Shown here: positions 45,818-57,481 of the stretch, one piece after another
How positions within the stretch are numbered: position 1 is the stretch's first letter
Layout of the letters: each line of letters opens with the position of its first letter
Origin: Agelaius tricolor
Lineage: Eukaryota > Chordata > Aves > Passeriformes > Icteridae
Assembly (NCBI GenBank): GCA_023055355.1
Contig: JALJCS010000001.1
Span: 103,605,881 to 103,669,880 of the forward strand
Direction: 5' to 3'
DNA length: 64,000 nt
Made by a program: the position numbers and the translations under genes
The notes under the pieces: generated by a model
What the model was told of the DNA's origin: nothing
Database searches by the model: none
What the model saw: the letters and a program-made list of their open reading frames with translations, nothing else

Positions 45818-48800
45818 ATTACAGACTGAAAAAATAAAGAAAAAGTTAACATTTTTTTATTAGAAAACAGTCAATTTTGTTCTGGTCAAAAAGTGTTGCT
45901 CAGGTAGAAATACTATGAATGTGGTTTAGGCATATTGTATTTTTCTAGCTACATATTGAAATATGATTTATTTTCCAATCAGTCTTAAATGAAAACTTGA
46001 AATAGTCAACATAAAATGCAGAAATTGAATATATTTCAATTTGTAATAAATTTTGAGTTTTTTTAAAGTTTCACCAGAAGATATTTCTTCCATTTTGTCA
46101 ATAGGAGGCTTGTTCATTCTTTTAAGAAACCCTCACAAATGCAACATGGCTATAGGAAGCATATTTCAAAAAAAGCTTTTTTAATTACAGTACAACTTTG
46201 ATTAAACTGTCCAACTGGTTGTGATTTCATTTAACTATATGAAGAATGGATCAAAATTTTAAAGTCATGAGAGCTTAATCTCTGTTTTGAGCATCTCTGA
46301 TACAGTACTTTATGTAGACATGTGGCTAACACTGATTGATAATTGTCTTTGCATATAATTTTGAGAAGGAAGTAACTTGTCAGGAAACAAGAAATTATGA
46401 TTTTTTTCAGTGATGTCCCAAACTGACATTGTAGATTGTTGATAGAGGGAAGAGTTGCAGCACATATAGTCATTGCCCAAGTGCCTCCACCCAAAGCACA
46501 AACATAGCACCTCTTTGCTTTTTGCAGCCAACTGTAAAAGGGAAACAGTGAAACACTGTAAAGTGGAATGGTGACAGACCAGAAGATACCAGAGATTACT
46601 AAGAATGACTAATTATGCCTCATACATCCAAAGTGGGAATGACAGCATCATTCTGAGTGACAGCAGATACTAAAATTCCCTGGGGAAAGACACAGTCTTA
46701 AGTGATGTCCCACAGACAGACTCAGAGGTAAAATGGGCCCCGTGGTTTGAAATTAAAATTCAGGAGAATTTCATAAGTCTAATTTAGAAGCTGAAGTTGC
46801 CTGAAACTGAAAAAAGGATATATCAGACACTGTGGAAGCACCTTTAGGCAACACTCCAGGCCTGTCTCTTCTCTAAAACTGTAACTTTTATGAATGGTTA
46901 ATTATTTGTCATTATTCCTCTAGTGTCACTATTACTACATCTAGTGTTTTTAAATACTAACCTTGTAACCATTTGCCCCTCTGAACTTCATCAGCTCATA
47001 CAATTATATCTTATGATCTTCAACATACTGAGAACTAGGTGTTTATTACAAAATATTTCAAACTATTCATGATAGTTTTATAAAGTAATTATCACAGAGC
47101 TATTATTTCTGTAAATGTATTCCTCTATTTTTCCTGATAACTTAATTATGGCTGCATACACGTGTTCTTCATCTCCTGTGGAATCAGCTATTATGCATAT
47201 GCAGTGGCAGGTACATTCAGATGGGAAATTACCAGTGTTCTGTAATTTGCTTCTGTGCATTACTTCCTAATGTGTACATTTTTGAATTTTCAAAGTCTCT
47301 GAATGAATGAGGAATCTAGACATTTTCTGTGAATTTGACTCTGTTTTTTTTTACGGCATAAACTATAAAATTTTGTTTTGTATATGTCTAAGGAAAGTTC
47401 TATACCCGATCTCAAGATGTGACAAGAAAATAGACTTTGTCTTACAGGTGAAACTAATAAATATAGGAGAAAAAAACCCCTGTGTATTAAGCTGCAGGTA
47501 TGTCTGAACCTTCAGCTTGTTTAAAATAAAAATTCCAAAGCTCACAGGCTTTTAATTCACAACTCCATTTCATATCAAAATTTATCTGAACTATTTTGTA
47601 CTCTGAAGCTTTCTAAAATGTTGTAATAGGGATTTGTATGAAACATCTTGTCTGTACTCCTTCTCACCAGATCATAATAGCAAGAACAAAAATAGGTTTA
47701 AGTATTTTACAGTAACATAGAATTAGGGGCTTTTTCTCATTTTTAACAGATATTTTTTTCATCATAAAATTAATTTATTCAATATAAAGTTTATTTCAAT
47801 AATTTTTGATGAAAAACTGACTTTTCAGGTTTGATTTCAGATAAAATCCAAATATGCACTTCCAGAGCTTCATCCAAAGCCAAGCAGATCTATATTGGAT
47901 CTAGTGCAGTCAAAATGTTTAAGGTAATGAGAAAAAAAGCAAATTTATGTAAGTTTTGTAAGAGTTTGTTTGAATATTTTATTTTGGTATAATATATACA
48001 ATTCACATATTTCTGAATTCTAAACAAACTTATTAAAATATGTAAAACAGTTACTGGAGTCCTCCATCAATACAATTTACTTACTAGCTAGTACATATTT
48101 AATTTTATATTATTCATTGCTTTGCTTATGGGTGGAGAAATTTAAATTAAGGACTATTTTTTATTTTTCAAAATTAACATGACAATTGCAAAAGAATAAA
48201 CTGCTCCATATGCAGGAATATATCATACCCATAGGGGCACCTTTCTTCAAGTTCAAAGGGAGATTAATATACTTGTTATGATGTAAATTACACTTCTAGC
48301 ACTGACACGAAAGAATTGCTATAAAAAATGTACTGTAAATACATATAACTTTGGCACCAGATAATAGTTATGTGTCATTAATTTAAAATCTATATGTTCC
48401 TCTCTAAAGTCCTCCAGCAGGATACAAACATTTTTTTCCTGTATGTCTCTTCTGTTCCCTCACAAAATGATCCAATGTTTCTCAATTACACAGAGACTGA
48501 AATGTAATTAGGAAGTTCACATCTGTGAATTTGGAATGCTGGGAAAAAAGTGTTGGGTAAAATAATTTAAAAGATATTTTTAATCTACTTTTTGCTTTGC
48601 AAAGATATTAATTTTTAGACATGTGGATTTTAATTATCTGCGTGAGCACTTTTAATGGATTTTCATTTTCTATAGAGATGAAACGTATTTGATACTCAAA
48701 GATTTTTAAAACAGTTTGGAACCAAATCACAGGGTTCCTTACATTTTATTTGTGTTGATGAAGTGACAATATATCCTCAGTTGATATTTTTTCTTCTACT

Positions 48801-48862
48801 GTAAACAGAATTAACACTTCAACCTGGATGACCTATGACCCAAGATATATGAGATATTACAG

Positions 48863-48897
48863 AAGCTTGATGAAGATGATCAAGCTTGAAGCTTGAT
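48863..48897. repeat. Three AAGCTTGAT copies, two in inverted and two in direct arrangement
   Basis: AAGCTTGAT (48863-48871) and ATCAAGCTT (48879-48887) form a perfect 9-bp hairpin with a 7-nt loop. A third copy in direct orientation follows at 48889-48897. The same nonamer's core, AAGCTTGA, also occurs twice near 33650-33680. Confidence 0.85.
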
Positions 48898-51375
48898 GAT
48901 AGACTGAATGAAGTAAGAGATCTGAAAGCTATGCTGAAATGCAACTCATATCTAGATTATTTAGACTGAAATATTTCATATCTGTTGTTCAGTGTAAAGG
49001 AAAAGCCTGAGACATGAAAAGAAAAAACACCTGAGTCTATGGAAAAGCCTAAAGTAGCAATAAATGGAAAACCTCAAGGATGGTTAAGAAGCACTGCTGA
49101 GGATTGGAGAAAGAGTGGAACCTATGAATTCTAAGGGAGATGGTCTCTTAGACCTTCAGATCACTGAAAGACACAATGAATTGGTCTTCAGCATGAAAAA
49201 ACCCCAGGCTTTACAGTCTCAGAAAAACAGTGCGTTCAGAGGAAATTCAGCTTCGCCAAATTGACGCAGCCTATAAGTGTTAAGTTAATTGTAACACAAT
49301 ACTGAAAAAGAGCCAAAATGGCTCAGGAAATGTCTGCTTTAGATAGTGGCAGTGTAAACAGTTATGCTGAAAGTAACAGAGTTATTGCACTGTGTAAAGT
49401 TTTATTAGATTTAATCTCCCATTAAAGGTAGTTCCTTTGCAGTTCAGGAGTAAAGAATTATTTTATAAGCACTGTGGATCAATATAAAATAGAAGCTTCT
49501 TTTCCAGACAGTCTAGTTATCATGAAAAAACTTATATCCTAAGGGGAGCAAGAAGAAACCCAGGATACTAATTCTAATATTTAAAAGTGATCAATGCAAC
49601 TTCAGATGATAACAGGCTGGCTCAAAAATCCCCAGTATTTTAAATATTGCCATGCTGAACACTCTCTCAAGGAGTGCCGCGGTAGAATTGGTCCTGTCCT
49701 GCTTTGGGGCTGCAGTGCCCCCGGTGCACTAAACAGCCATGCTGCAACAGTCCCAGGGCCAGGAGAGGGGTAGCCTGATCCTAGTTTTAGGTTTCCTCAT
49801 TAACATTCAGGACAGACAGGTCACCCCTCCTGGAATCCTACCTGTTTTCTTTCATTCTTTATTCTATGCACTAACAGTTCTGAAATCAGGGACCACAACT
49901 ATGCATGGAAGACTGAGCTGAACCCTTGGAACTCCTCAGGGTGGTCAAGGGGATTCCTTGGATAACTGGGTAGCTTCAACTGGTGGCTGAAAACAAGACA
50001 TAGTGTGCTGCTTTAAGTGGAACAAGAGAGCTTTCAGAGCTCTGTCTTCATTCAGGTGAACAGAATCTCACTCACTGCCTCATCAGGAGGAAATCCCATT
50101 TACTATGATAAATTCACCTAACCTTAATTCTAGTTTTTAATGAAAAAGTTGGTTTTTCCATTTAAAAATATTTCCTAACTCATTTTCCAGACAACTTACC
50201 AAATTACCAAGCTGTAACAAAAACCTTTAAAAATTGTGCTCAGGATCTGTTATAAATATTTAGATACTGTAACTGTGAGTCAGATATGAGATCGGTTGTA
50301 AGTTAACATTTTTTTTATTTAGAAATAAACTCATATGTGTAGTCCAGTCTTTGTCCAGAGAATTCCTGGGCTGACATAGTGATAGTTCAATAGAGAAGGC
50401 AAAAGTTGAGCAAACAATGACAGCAAAGTAAGGAATGAACTCTCTGATTCCCATTGGCAGGCAGATGTTCAGCTGTTTCCAGGAGCACCTAACAGTGACT
50501 TGGGAAGGCAAACACAATCACTCCAAATATCCACTCCTTCCTCCTTCTTTGCTCCACTTTATATGAGCATGATGTCATATGATCTGGAATATCCCTTTGG
50601 CTAGTTGGGGTCAAAAACATGTCTATATCATCAACCCTGTGTTCAGTACAAATTTAAAACACACCCCATTCTAGACACTGTGAAGAAAATAAACCCCATT
50701 CAGAATCAACATGTATTATTTCAAGCTTGGCATTTTTACTGACTTCAAGCTCTGATATAGAATAAAACTATAGGATTTCTCCTCACAGTCCTTTTAAGTA
50801 CTGTTTCCCTCTCTTCCCAAACACTTGGAGTGTAACAATTATTAACTATATTTTGATAAAAATCCCTTTTGTTTTAATATTATAAGGATGGGATTACAAC
50901 CATTTATAAAGGGTTCTAAACATTTTTTTCTATATGATAGAATATATTACTCAACTGAAAGATTAGGAGCAAAAATTCTCTTTTAATTACATTTTTAACA
51001 TATCCTCTCAGAGAACAGATTTTGTACCCTTATCATTCTGTAAAACATATCCTATGCCTGAGTTCATACCTGCTGAATATTTTGTTCTGAATAAGATAAT
51101 ATAATAAAGGTACCCAAGCATAGATATTTGTGCCTTTAATATCATGATATCCTTAAAGTTATGGCAGAAAGGAACTTGAATTTAGCAGTATTATCACTAA
51201 CTTTTTAGGGTTATATAATTTTTTTTTTTTATTGATAAGCCAAGTTAGTAAGTTAATAATCTCAAAAGGGTATACTTTTCAAACAATATAGATTCTTCAG
51301 AAAATGTAGTCCCATGGAGCTCTTTAAAATCCATGGTTAAGATGTAACCAAGCCTTGTTTGAACCTTATAGAGGT

Positions 51376-51389
51376 TCAGCAGGTGGCAG
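51376..51389 (+). promoter_or_regulatory. CTCF-like motif (one mismatch)
   Basis: TCAGCAGGTGGCAG fits CCASYAGRKGGCRS except at the first base. It points away from the minus-strand motif at 35207-35220, so the two are divergent and would not form a convergent loop pair with each other. Confidence 0.4.
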
Positions 51390-54300
51390 TAAGATTCAGA
51401 ACACAACCATCTAGGAAAATGACACCACAGTGGTATTTCCCACAGCTGTATGTTACTGATATGAGGAAAGACAATTTACTGTGGGATAAATATTATACAG
51501 TCCAGAAAAAAAAATTATTTCTGCCTGACAGCTCTGAAAGCTGTAATGGCCTTCAGCATTACAGGCCTTCATCCTGGGACTAAGTGAATTAGCAGGTAGG
51601 ACTGCAATGGGACTATGACTTCTTTCTGCTGTCTGTAGGGAACTAAGGTAGCATGGCTGCAGTTGTGACAGTTCAAACTGTAGACTTTGAAATTGTTCAT
51701 CAATCGTACTAAAACAACTTTCTTAGTTTCAATGCTCTGGGATGTTTCTTTTCAAGATTTCCCAGAGTACAGCTAATGACCTTGAAACTGATTCCCAGCT
51801 AGCAGAATCAGTGAAGGCAGTAATTGATCATGATTTATACCAGCTGAGTTTCTGTATTCTTATCTTTCTAATGTTTGTGGGATTTTTGTGTTTTTCCCAA
51901 GATAAGATTTTTGCTATCACTCAAAGTTATATTGAAATTCAAATTTTAATTTTCTTTACATTTTCTGGTCCAGTTTCAGAATTTAATCAGATGGTTAGGT
52001 TGCTGTCATTCCCATTACTGTTATGATGATGCTTGCTATTCAGTCTTAAAGAAAACATGCTATGCTCATTTGAGCCTAAACTTTACCTCCCATACTCACT
52101 TATTAGTTGGCTTGTTGCCATGCAAGCCTCCTCTGGTCAATAGCAAGTATGTATTTACTGTTGAATTGGATCTTCCACCAAACTTGGCTTGTCCTTGTAA
52201 TGCATATTCCATGAACTACTAAAGAAGAGCTAAAAAAGTTTGTGGAAATAACAGGGAAGTGTCTTCATTCTGTTATCTGGAAAGCAAGAAATAATTGCAT
52301 TGGAGTCTGAGTTTCAAACTTTCATTCCAAAATATTTTGACACCGATACATTGAAGGTTTGGGGAATTTGGTAAGGAGGTATGTCGCTGTCTTGAATTTT
52401 GACAGCACTGTGTGTGCTAATGTAACTGAGCAATGTGCCTGACATGAGACATTTTTTTCCTTAGAATGCTCACAGATATTTGTCAGAATACATTTCCACA
52501 AAAGAAGTCAAACTTCTAAGTTCATTTTGCCTTCTGACATGAGCCATCCACTCTGCAAGGAAAAAAGCTAAAGCTCTGTGTGGAAACAGCACCAGGATAT
52601 ACAACTCAATTTGAGGCTCTGGTCATTGCTGAACACCACTGTGAGTAGTAGCGATTATATTGTCTCAGTACTAAAGTACTACTGTTTCCTGAAGCCCTGC
52701 AAATGAAAAATAAAAATCTAACCTTCCTCCTGCAATTTCATTTTATGTCTGACTCTCAAATCAAAACGAAGCAAAAAATTAAGAAAATGTACAGTGCATC
52801 TATAGAGTGAAAAAGTTTTATTCTCTTGAAATAGCTTAGGAACTTCAGTTAGCGTGTTAGCCATGTCACATGGCAAATTTTATCTTTATGAAAACAATGC
52901 AACTTGCATATTCCTGGTAGAAATTCTGCATTTCCATTAGTTTCATTGTCATGTACTGATGGTATATATCTGTGGACACAAATACAGCTTTTCACGCTTC
53001 AGTACTATCACTCAGCACTTGAGTGACAGTAAATACCGACCCATTATGGTCACAGTGCTTTGTCTGATCAGAGACAGATAAGTATAGAAGACAAAATAGG
53101 TAACTATTTTGAGAGTTGAGGGATGCTTGTCTAGCTCAACTGTCTTGCTGGAAGGAGAATTATCTCTTGGCCTATTTGGTAGACTTAAGCAGTTACAGAG
53201 TACACTGTGGTAGAAGACATTTGGGTAGGAACATTCCTGTGGTTCAGAAGTGAACAAAGGAACTTAATAGCACTGCTCCTGGAATACTGCATTCACTAAG
53301 GGGTAGGGCAGTGCCATCACCTTCCTGTGATAAGTGTTCCGTAGCCTGGTTTGGGTGCAGAATGATTAAACTGAGACTGTACTCCCACAGAATCCAATGT
53401 GGCTCACACAAACACAGATTGAGTCTCTTTTACCTGCTACTGGCTAAACCTGAACTCATACCTGACAGCTCAGGTTATCCTCTCTTCAGTTCAGTCCATA
53501 AAAATAATTAAAATATGCATCTGCTTTTTTCCTTTTTTTTTTTTTTTTTAGGAATAAGGCAGTTATCTCCAACAGTGAAGCTACTCTTTTCTCTTCAAGC
53601 ATGTTTCAAGCATCACATCTCTCATTTCTTGTAAGCTAGAAACAATTTAGGTGTCTTTACACCATGGCAAAGGAAATATTATCTCTCATCTGCCCACTAC
53701 CTTTAAAAAATCAACTCCTTTAAACTTATCTGATAATTTTTCCTGAATATGTTATCTCAGAATCACTTTAATTATTATGGAGCACACTTGACTACCACCC
53801 AGAACAAAAAGACAGGGTAAGACATCTTAAAGTGGAACTCTTTGTATATATTTAAAGCTTTGCATCCTCTAGCTTTAAACTTGCATAAATGGTATCTGAG
53901 CTTCTAGTGTTTTTTGAAAGAAAAAAAAAAAAGCCAAACTGAATAAAAATTAAAATAAAACAAATCAAAAAGCAAATAGAATGTTGAAAGGTGGAAGTTT
54001 TGCTTCAACATGTTAGCATCTGAAGCAAAGGATTGAACTTCTATTTGTATAACCTGGGCATCATTACTAGATTTCTATGACTAATCATGTCTATAGCAAA
54101 TTTCAACCATATTCAATAAATTAATAGGCAGAGGGAGCCACAGGGGACCAGCCTGTGCATCTACTGAGTGGCATAAAAGGAATATTCAAGCAATGGTCTC
54201 ATTATTTCTTTGATGGATACTTACAAAGGAAAAGAAATGGAGAAAAGAAATCTTTTGTCCTTGATTGGCAAAGGAGGGCCCATCAATGTGTGCAAGAGAA

Positions 54301-54422
54301 TTCCTGACCCACAGAGAGGCCTTTTGAGTAATTCATAGTAGCTGCCCAAATCTCATGTGTTTGGTTAAATAAAACTCTTCAGCGAGATGAGCTGTATATT
54401 GGTGTCTTTGCATCAGTGTTGC
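51390..54422. other. Unique DNA, one splice-site-bounded candidate exon, no supported gene
   Basis: A 94-codon plus frame (51742-52026) is hydrophobic (Phe/Leu/Ile-rich) because of T-rich DNA. A polypyrimidine tract with AG at 53550-53551 and GTAAG at 53631 bounds a hypothetical 79-nt exon. 54120-54420 resembles the terminal part of an unidentified LTR (AATAAAACTC near 54367), but I could not match it. Confidence 0.45.
53533..53551 (+). repeat. T17 tract ending in AG (splice-acceptor-like)
   Basis: Seventeen T residues are followed directly by AGG. With GTAAG at 53631-53635 this would bound a 79-nt exon (53552-53630) that is open in two of three frames. No expressed evidence exists. Confidence 0.6.
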
Positions 54423-54570
54423 AAAATGGGGTGTGGTCAATCAGTGCTGGTAACCAAAATGGGGTGTGGTCAATCAGTGCTGGTAACCAAAATGGGGTGT
54501 GGTCAATCAGTGCTGGTAACCAAAAAGGGGTGTGGTCAATCAGTGTTAGTAGGCAAAATGGGATGTGGTT
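54423..54570. repeat. 33-bp minisatellite, four full units plus a partial unit
   Basis: Units start at 54423, 54456, 54489 and 54522, with a degenerate partial unit at 54555-54570. Units 1-3 are identical. Unit 4 has four substitutions. Each unit contains GGGGTGTGGTCAATCAGTG and a GGTAACC-containing end. Because 33 is a multiple of three, both strands stay open through the array: a plus frame of 111 codons (54387-54722) and a minus frame of 74 codons (54379-54603) repeat an 11-residue unit. These frames are best explained by the repeat, not by coding. GGGTGTGG is the complement of a CACCC box, so the array multiplies a potential KLF/SP-type site. Confidence 0.95.
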
Positions 54571-56003
54571 CCTTGCTAAAGCACTGGCTGGTGTCCTCAG
54601 CATTCCTTAGCACAATTCCTGGCATGGATTTGACATCCATTGGCTCAACCTCACCAGAAAAAAACTCAGATATGTTCTCATACATTTTATTCAGGGAAAG
54701 GAAATTCTTAAAATGCATGTGAGCTAAGCTTTGCTGTTTATCTTCACAATGAATGAGCACCAATACACTGTGGTCCCAGCAGAAAAAAGGTCTCCCTTGA
54801 AGCAAGAGAGTCCTACCTTATTTCACTGGGACTGCAGTGATAGGTGAATGGACAAGAACTACCCAAGAATTCTTTATGAATTAAATTAGGTATTATTATA
54901 GTATGCATACTTAACACCACTAAGATACTACTATACTGTGTACCATTAAAAAGGTAAATCGAGAAACTAAAATAATGCAGGACCACATTCTCTCTTCAAT
55001 TTCTCAATTTCTGCCTGTAGATACTGGATTGCATAAACAGAAATTTCACAAACATACAGAAGGCAGAATCCATGTAATTTCAAAACACCCTTCTATAGTC
55101 AACATACTAATTTCTGGCAAAGGTTTTTCTTTTATATTATTTTCCCTTTCTCCTACATTCACTGCACTGTAAAATATATAATCACATCACTGAATGGACA
55201 GGAACTGTCTATTCAATATATTTTGCACTCTTTCCATACTAATCATTGCCTCTTTGTTATTCACTGATTTAAGGCACATATATATATATAAATTCCTAAT
55301 ATTATTTTTAATTTGTCTATGAGCTTACATTAATTACAGATTTTCAGAAAACTAGACCCTCATTCTTAAACTGAAAATTTGCTTTTGCTCTAGTGCCATA
55401 GTGCCATGAGACAAGAGGTAGCAGCTAATGTTTATATTATTGATTAATCAGATACTGAAGGGATTAGGTTCTAAGATTGTTTAGTACAGGAAAATCCATA
55501 TTTATTGCATTAAAACAGATTTTAAGACCTTGTTTATTGGCTATATTCATGGGCAGGCCTCTGGGATTTATTTAATCTGAAATGTCTATATTATTTGTGA
55601 GAATAAACCAATCTGTTAAGAAGAATATCTAATGTTAGTCACACAAAGGCAAGTAATTGTAGTAAATTACGGGTCAGTAATTGAAAATGACCACTTACGT
55701 AAACACTTTTAAATTTAGAAAACTGCCAAAACATTAAATATCTTTAGTTAATAAAGATGAAGTTTGGACTAGTACCCACTTTTGGCTACCATTTTCTTTG
55801 TTTAATGGATTTTCTATTATGCATTCATTTTGTAATTTTATGGATTAGAAATTTAATTGGGTTGGCCATAACTTCTACATGTGTATTCAAACAGAACAAT
55901 TCTTATGCTAGTCTTATTGCTCCCCAGTGTATAATGTACTGGCTAGTACAAGCAAATACTGCTTGTTTCTTTGAAAGACAAAATGTCATAGCTGTTCACA
56001 TTT

Positions 56004-56057
56004 GTGGAGATCCACATAAGTGGAGAAATTCACATAAGTGGAGATCCACATATGTGG
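56004..56057. repeat. Palindrome-rich 16-18-bp tandem repeat
   Basis: GTGGAGATCCACATAA (56004-56019) is followed by GTGGAGAAATTCACATAA (56020-56037) and GTGGAGATCCACATAT (56038-56053). Units 1 and 3 are near-palindromes (GTGGA, GA, TCCAC), and the end forms a perfect CCACATATGTGG palindrome (56046-56057). Confidence 0.85.
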
Positions 56058-56298
56058 GTATTCATGTGATTGAGCATTTTCAACACTGCACAAGATAATG
56101 AATTTTGAGTGGCACATATTAAAAAAAATGAAGAGTTACATTAATAAACTGAACTAATAAACTACATAAAGAAAATTTTTATTTGGTGAATTTAAATTGT
56201 TGCCTTATTTTGAAACCATCTACAAAGAAAACATTGTGGTTTTGGGTTTGTTTTAAATTTTTTTGCAATTTGATATGCCATTTTGACATTTAAAATAG

Positions 56299-56316
56299 GA
56301 TGTTGTATGCAACATC
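56299..56316. repeat. 7-bp perfect hairpin, 4-nt loop
   Basis: GATGTTG (56299-56305), TATG, CAACATC (56310-56316). The stem can extend outward with a G-T wobble and A-T pairs to about a dozen pairs with one mismatch. Confidence 0.8.
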
Positions 56317-57448
56317 TTTTTTCAGCTTCCTGGAAAAAAAGGTCATGATAATTCCAAAGCTCAAAAGTCATGTATAAAAATATTGGTTTGGATTCTAAAA
56401 AAAAAAAAAAAAATCTTTATATCTTTATTTTTTTACCCAGAAATACTTTTCTGTTTTTCTAACTTGAGTTTCAATATCTATTACAAAGACTTGCATGGAT
56501 ATTATACAGTCCAGATATTATTATACATAATTCTTCTTATCAATACTACACTCTCCATTCTGCATTTCTCCTTTGATCAATTGATTCAAGGAAAAAAAAA
56601 TTGTGATACTCTTTCCTGGGTTTATTTCTGTTTGAAGACATGGTATCATTCAATCTTACCATATAGTATTTCCTATTCTAGTAAGTGATTTCTGATCCAC
56701 CTTCTTTATTATTTTTCTCCCTATCATTAGTTATTGACTCATTCAGTTCATTGCTGTAAGTAGCAGAAATTCTGTGGTCCTTATAGCTTTCCATTCTTCA
56801 TTTCACTTGTGAATAAGAGAATTTTTCTCTTCCAGAATGACAAAATTTTGCACATCACAAGCATTTCCACCAGGCCTCTATCTGTGAAGTTCTTCCTTCT
56901 TCAATCTTATTTTGCTTAAATGGCCTATCTTTGAAAGATTGCAAAATTCCTGCCCAAATGCCTGTGCCTAGAGTGAAACTTTGCCATACTATAGGTGGTG
57001 GTGCTTGCAACAGTAGTGTCACACTATCCAGTGCTTGTTATTCTTGCTCATTCCCTTCTATTTCCCACCAACAAGGACTTCATAAAATGCATTCAAATAA
57101 GTAGGTGATTGTATGCAAGACACGTTTTCTTTCTTCAACTGCTCTTGCAATTCTGTTTTCATTTCTATTAATTATTGTCAAGAAGTATCTTGGCACAAAC
57201 AAAGTCATGGCTCATGGCTTGTCCTTATGAGCCCAAAGTCTTTTAGTTCAAAGGAAAGCACTTTAAAAAGAGTGCTTTCGTCTGATTTCTTACCTCTAAT
57301 ATGTAAGCCCTTGTTATGCTGCTAAAGGTGTTGTTGAGAGAAAAAGTTATGTTCCTTAAATCAATATAGTTCTGAGTTTTTTAGAAATGCATATCCTCTG
57401 ATAGCAACCTTATTTAAAAATTATTTTTTTCTTTAGCCTAAAGAAAAG

Positions 57449-57481
57449 CTTTATATCAGTATCATCCTGACTGATATAAAG
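57449..57481. repeat. 12-bp perfect hairpin, 9-nt loop
   Basis: CTTTATATCAGT (57449-57460) and ACTGATATAAAG (57470-57481) are exact reverse complements around ATCATCCTG. A G-T wobble extends the stem by one. It is too short for a canonical microRNA precursor unless weaker outer pairing (AAAGAAAAG with CTTTTTTT downstream) contributes. Confidence 0.9.

Larger units (their letters stand above)
45387..51375. other. Unique AT-rich DNA without a supported gene
   Basis: It contains T23 at 45795-45817 and the AAGCTTGAT repeat cluster at 48863-48897. The least AT-rich segment is 49660-50100, which may hold an unidentified repeat remnant. Frames such as 46231-46494 and 50260-50517 (minus) are short and domain-free. 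Confidence 0.5.
54571..57448. other. Unique AT-rich DNA with small palindromic structures
   Basis: It contains a TA repeat at 55278-55291, the GTGGA/TCCAC repeat at 56004-56057, a hairpin at 56299-56316 and A17 at 56397-56413. 113-codon and 101-codon plus frames (55757-56098 and 56383-56688) have no recognisable domain, and the second begins in the poly(A) tract. Confidence 0.5.

Noticed and set aside
49660..50100. GC-richer patch as a transposon or exon
   Set aside because: The compositional contrast is real, but no repeat words, splice signals or protein similarity are recognisable.
54120..54420. Unidentified LTR ending near AATAAAACTC
   Set aside because: A poly(A)-signal-like word in AT-rich DNA is not enough. 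I could not match ordered words to a known family.
54387..54722. 111-codon frame with an 11-residue repeat, and its antisense 74-codon partner
   Set aside because: Both are produced by the 33-bp minisatellite, whose length is a multiple of three. There is no other coding evidence.
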